A stretch of DNA of 6,593 bases, from positions 1 to 6,593 of the forward strand of contig DATJVP010000175.1 of NCBI GenBank assembly GCA_035581425.1, given 5' to 3'. The notes below the pieces were generated by a model. That model was not told where the DNA came from, did no database searches, and saw only the letters and a program-made list of their open reading frames with translations. Each line of letters begins with the position of its first letter. The first letter of the stretch is position 1. The stretch is from DASZHJ01 sp035581425 (lineage in GTDB: Bacteria > Pseudomonadota > Alphaproteobacteria > ATCC43930 > CGMCC-115725). Both the position numbers and the translations under genes were made by a program. Shown here in pieces: positions 6,321 to 6,593 of this stretch.

Positions 6321-6348
6321 ATGGTAAACAATCCACCTGAAAAGACAA
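6321..6348 (-). promoter_or_regulatory. Putative promoter of the four-gene acyl-CoA/kinase operon
   Basis: On the minus strand TTGTCT (6348-6343, four of six) and TACCAT (6326-6321, four of six) are 16 bases apart. Transcription would start near 6314, giving a leader of about 20 bases that carries the GGAGG site. It is the best pair in the short intergenic region, but each box is only moderate. Confidence 0.4.
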
Positions 6349-6377
6349 TTGCGTGCGATCAAAACCGGCCCTACCAT
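6349..6377 (+). promoter_or_regulatory. Putative promoter of the cobalamin adenosyltransferase, possibly leaderless
   Basis: TTGCGT (6349-6354, three of six) and TACCAT (6372-6377, four of six) are separated by 17 bases. The expected transcription start falls at or beside the A of the ATG at 6384, which has no Shine-Dalgarno site. Both facts fit a leaderless message, though the -35 box is weak. Confidence 0.35.
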
Positions 6378-6383
6378 CGCGCC

Positions 6384-6593
6384 ATGGGCCATCGCCTGTC
6401 GAAGATCGTCACCCGCACCGGCGACGCCGGAACGACCGGGCTAGGCGACGGCAAGCGCGTGGCCAAGGATTCGGCGCGCATCGAGGCGATCGGCGCCGTG
6501 GACGAGCTCAATTCCGCACTCGGCGTGCTGCTTGCCGAGCCGCTGCCGGATTCCGTCTCAGGGTGTATCACTGGAGTTCAGCACGATCTCTTC
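6384..6593 (+). CDS. PduO-type ATP:cob(I)alamin adenosyltransferase, N-terminal part
   Basis: The reading frame runs open from the ATG at 6384 to the last base of the window (70 codons), so only about the first third of the usual ~185-residue enzyme is present. The sequence KIVTRTGDAGTTGLGDG (7-23) is the N-terminal ATP-binding signature of the PduO/MMAB family, and KRVAKDSARIEAIGAVDELN (24-43) continues it with the conserved Lys-Asp and Asp-Glu-Leu-Asn segments. The enzyme transfers the adenosyl group of ATP to cob(I)alamin, giving the coenzyme of methylmalonyl-CoA mutase and other B12 enzymes in the cytoplasm. No Shine-Dalgarno site precedes the ATG. It is transcribed away from the acyl-CoA operon across an intergenic region of about 90 bases. 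Confidence 0.93.
   Translation, partial: MGHRLSKIVTRTGDAGTTGLGDGKRVAKDSARIEAIGAVDELNSALGVLLAEPLPDSVSGCITGVQHDLF

Noticed and set aside
4771..6327. 518-codon open frame on the plus strand opposite the acyl-CoA synthetase
   Set aside because: It is entirely antisense to a gene with all ANL motifs, reads as Arg/His/Val/Asp-rich sequence with no recognisable domain, and long antisense frames are expected in GC-rich DNA.
6298..6383. Cobalamin riboswitch before the adenosyltransferase
   Set aside because: The gap to the divergent gene is under 90 bases, shorter than a full cobalamin riboswitch, and no B12-box-like sequence is seen.

Overview
The window comes from a GC-rich, gene-dense bacterial chromosome. 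The protein families, compact same-strand operons with TAG/TGA/TAA stops and the absence of mobile DNA suggest a soil or water proteobacterium, most likely beta. That assignment is an impression from gene content and has not been tested. No rRNA, tRNA, CRISPR array, insertion sequence or long repeat is visible, and no gene-free stretch exceeds about 110 bases.

Layout. (1) Bases 2-334, plus strand: the C-terminal end of a 3-hydroxyisobutyrate dehydrogenase / tartronate semialdehyde reductase family enzyme. (2) Bases 341-1279, minus strand: a complete D-isomer-specific 2-hydroxyacid dehydrogenase, tail to tail with (1) and 6 bases away. (3) Bases 1384-2512, plus strand: a two-gene unit with a secreted alpha/beta hydrolase and a small unrecognised helical protein. 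(4) Bases 6294 down to 2495, minus strand: a tight four-gene operon of acyl-CoA synthetase, SDR dehydrogenase, aminoglycoside-phosphotransferase-like kinase and a DUF6285-type small protein. (5) Bases 6384-6593, plus strand: the N-terminal part of a PduO-type cobalamin adenosyltransferase, divergent from the operon.

The main interest is the four-gene operon. Its gene set matches LvaE, LvaD, LvaA and LvaB of the levulinate / 4-hydroxyacid pathway of Pseudomonas putida. There an acid is activated to its CoA thioester, the 4-keto group is reduced to 4-hydroxy, and the 4-hydroxyacyl-CoA is phosphorylated by the kinase plus its small partner. An acyl-CoA dehydrogenase-like enzyme (LvaC) then removes the phosphate to allow beta-oxidation. 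No lvaC-like gene is in the operon or anywhere in the window. The operon therefore either relies on an unlinked enzyme or handles a different hydroxyacyl substrate. The divergent cobalamin adenosyltransferase is compatible with propionyl-CoA being a product (methylmalonyl-CoA mutase needs adenosylcobalamin), but this link is inference.
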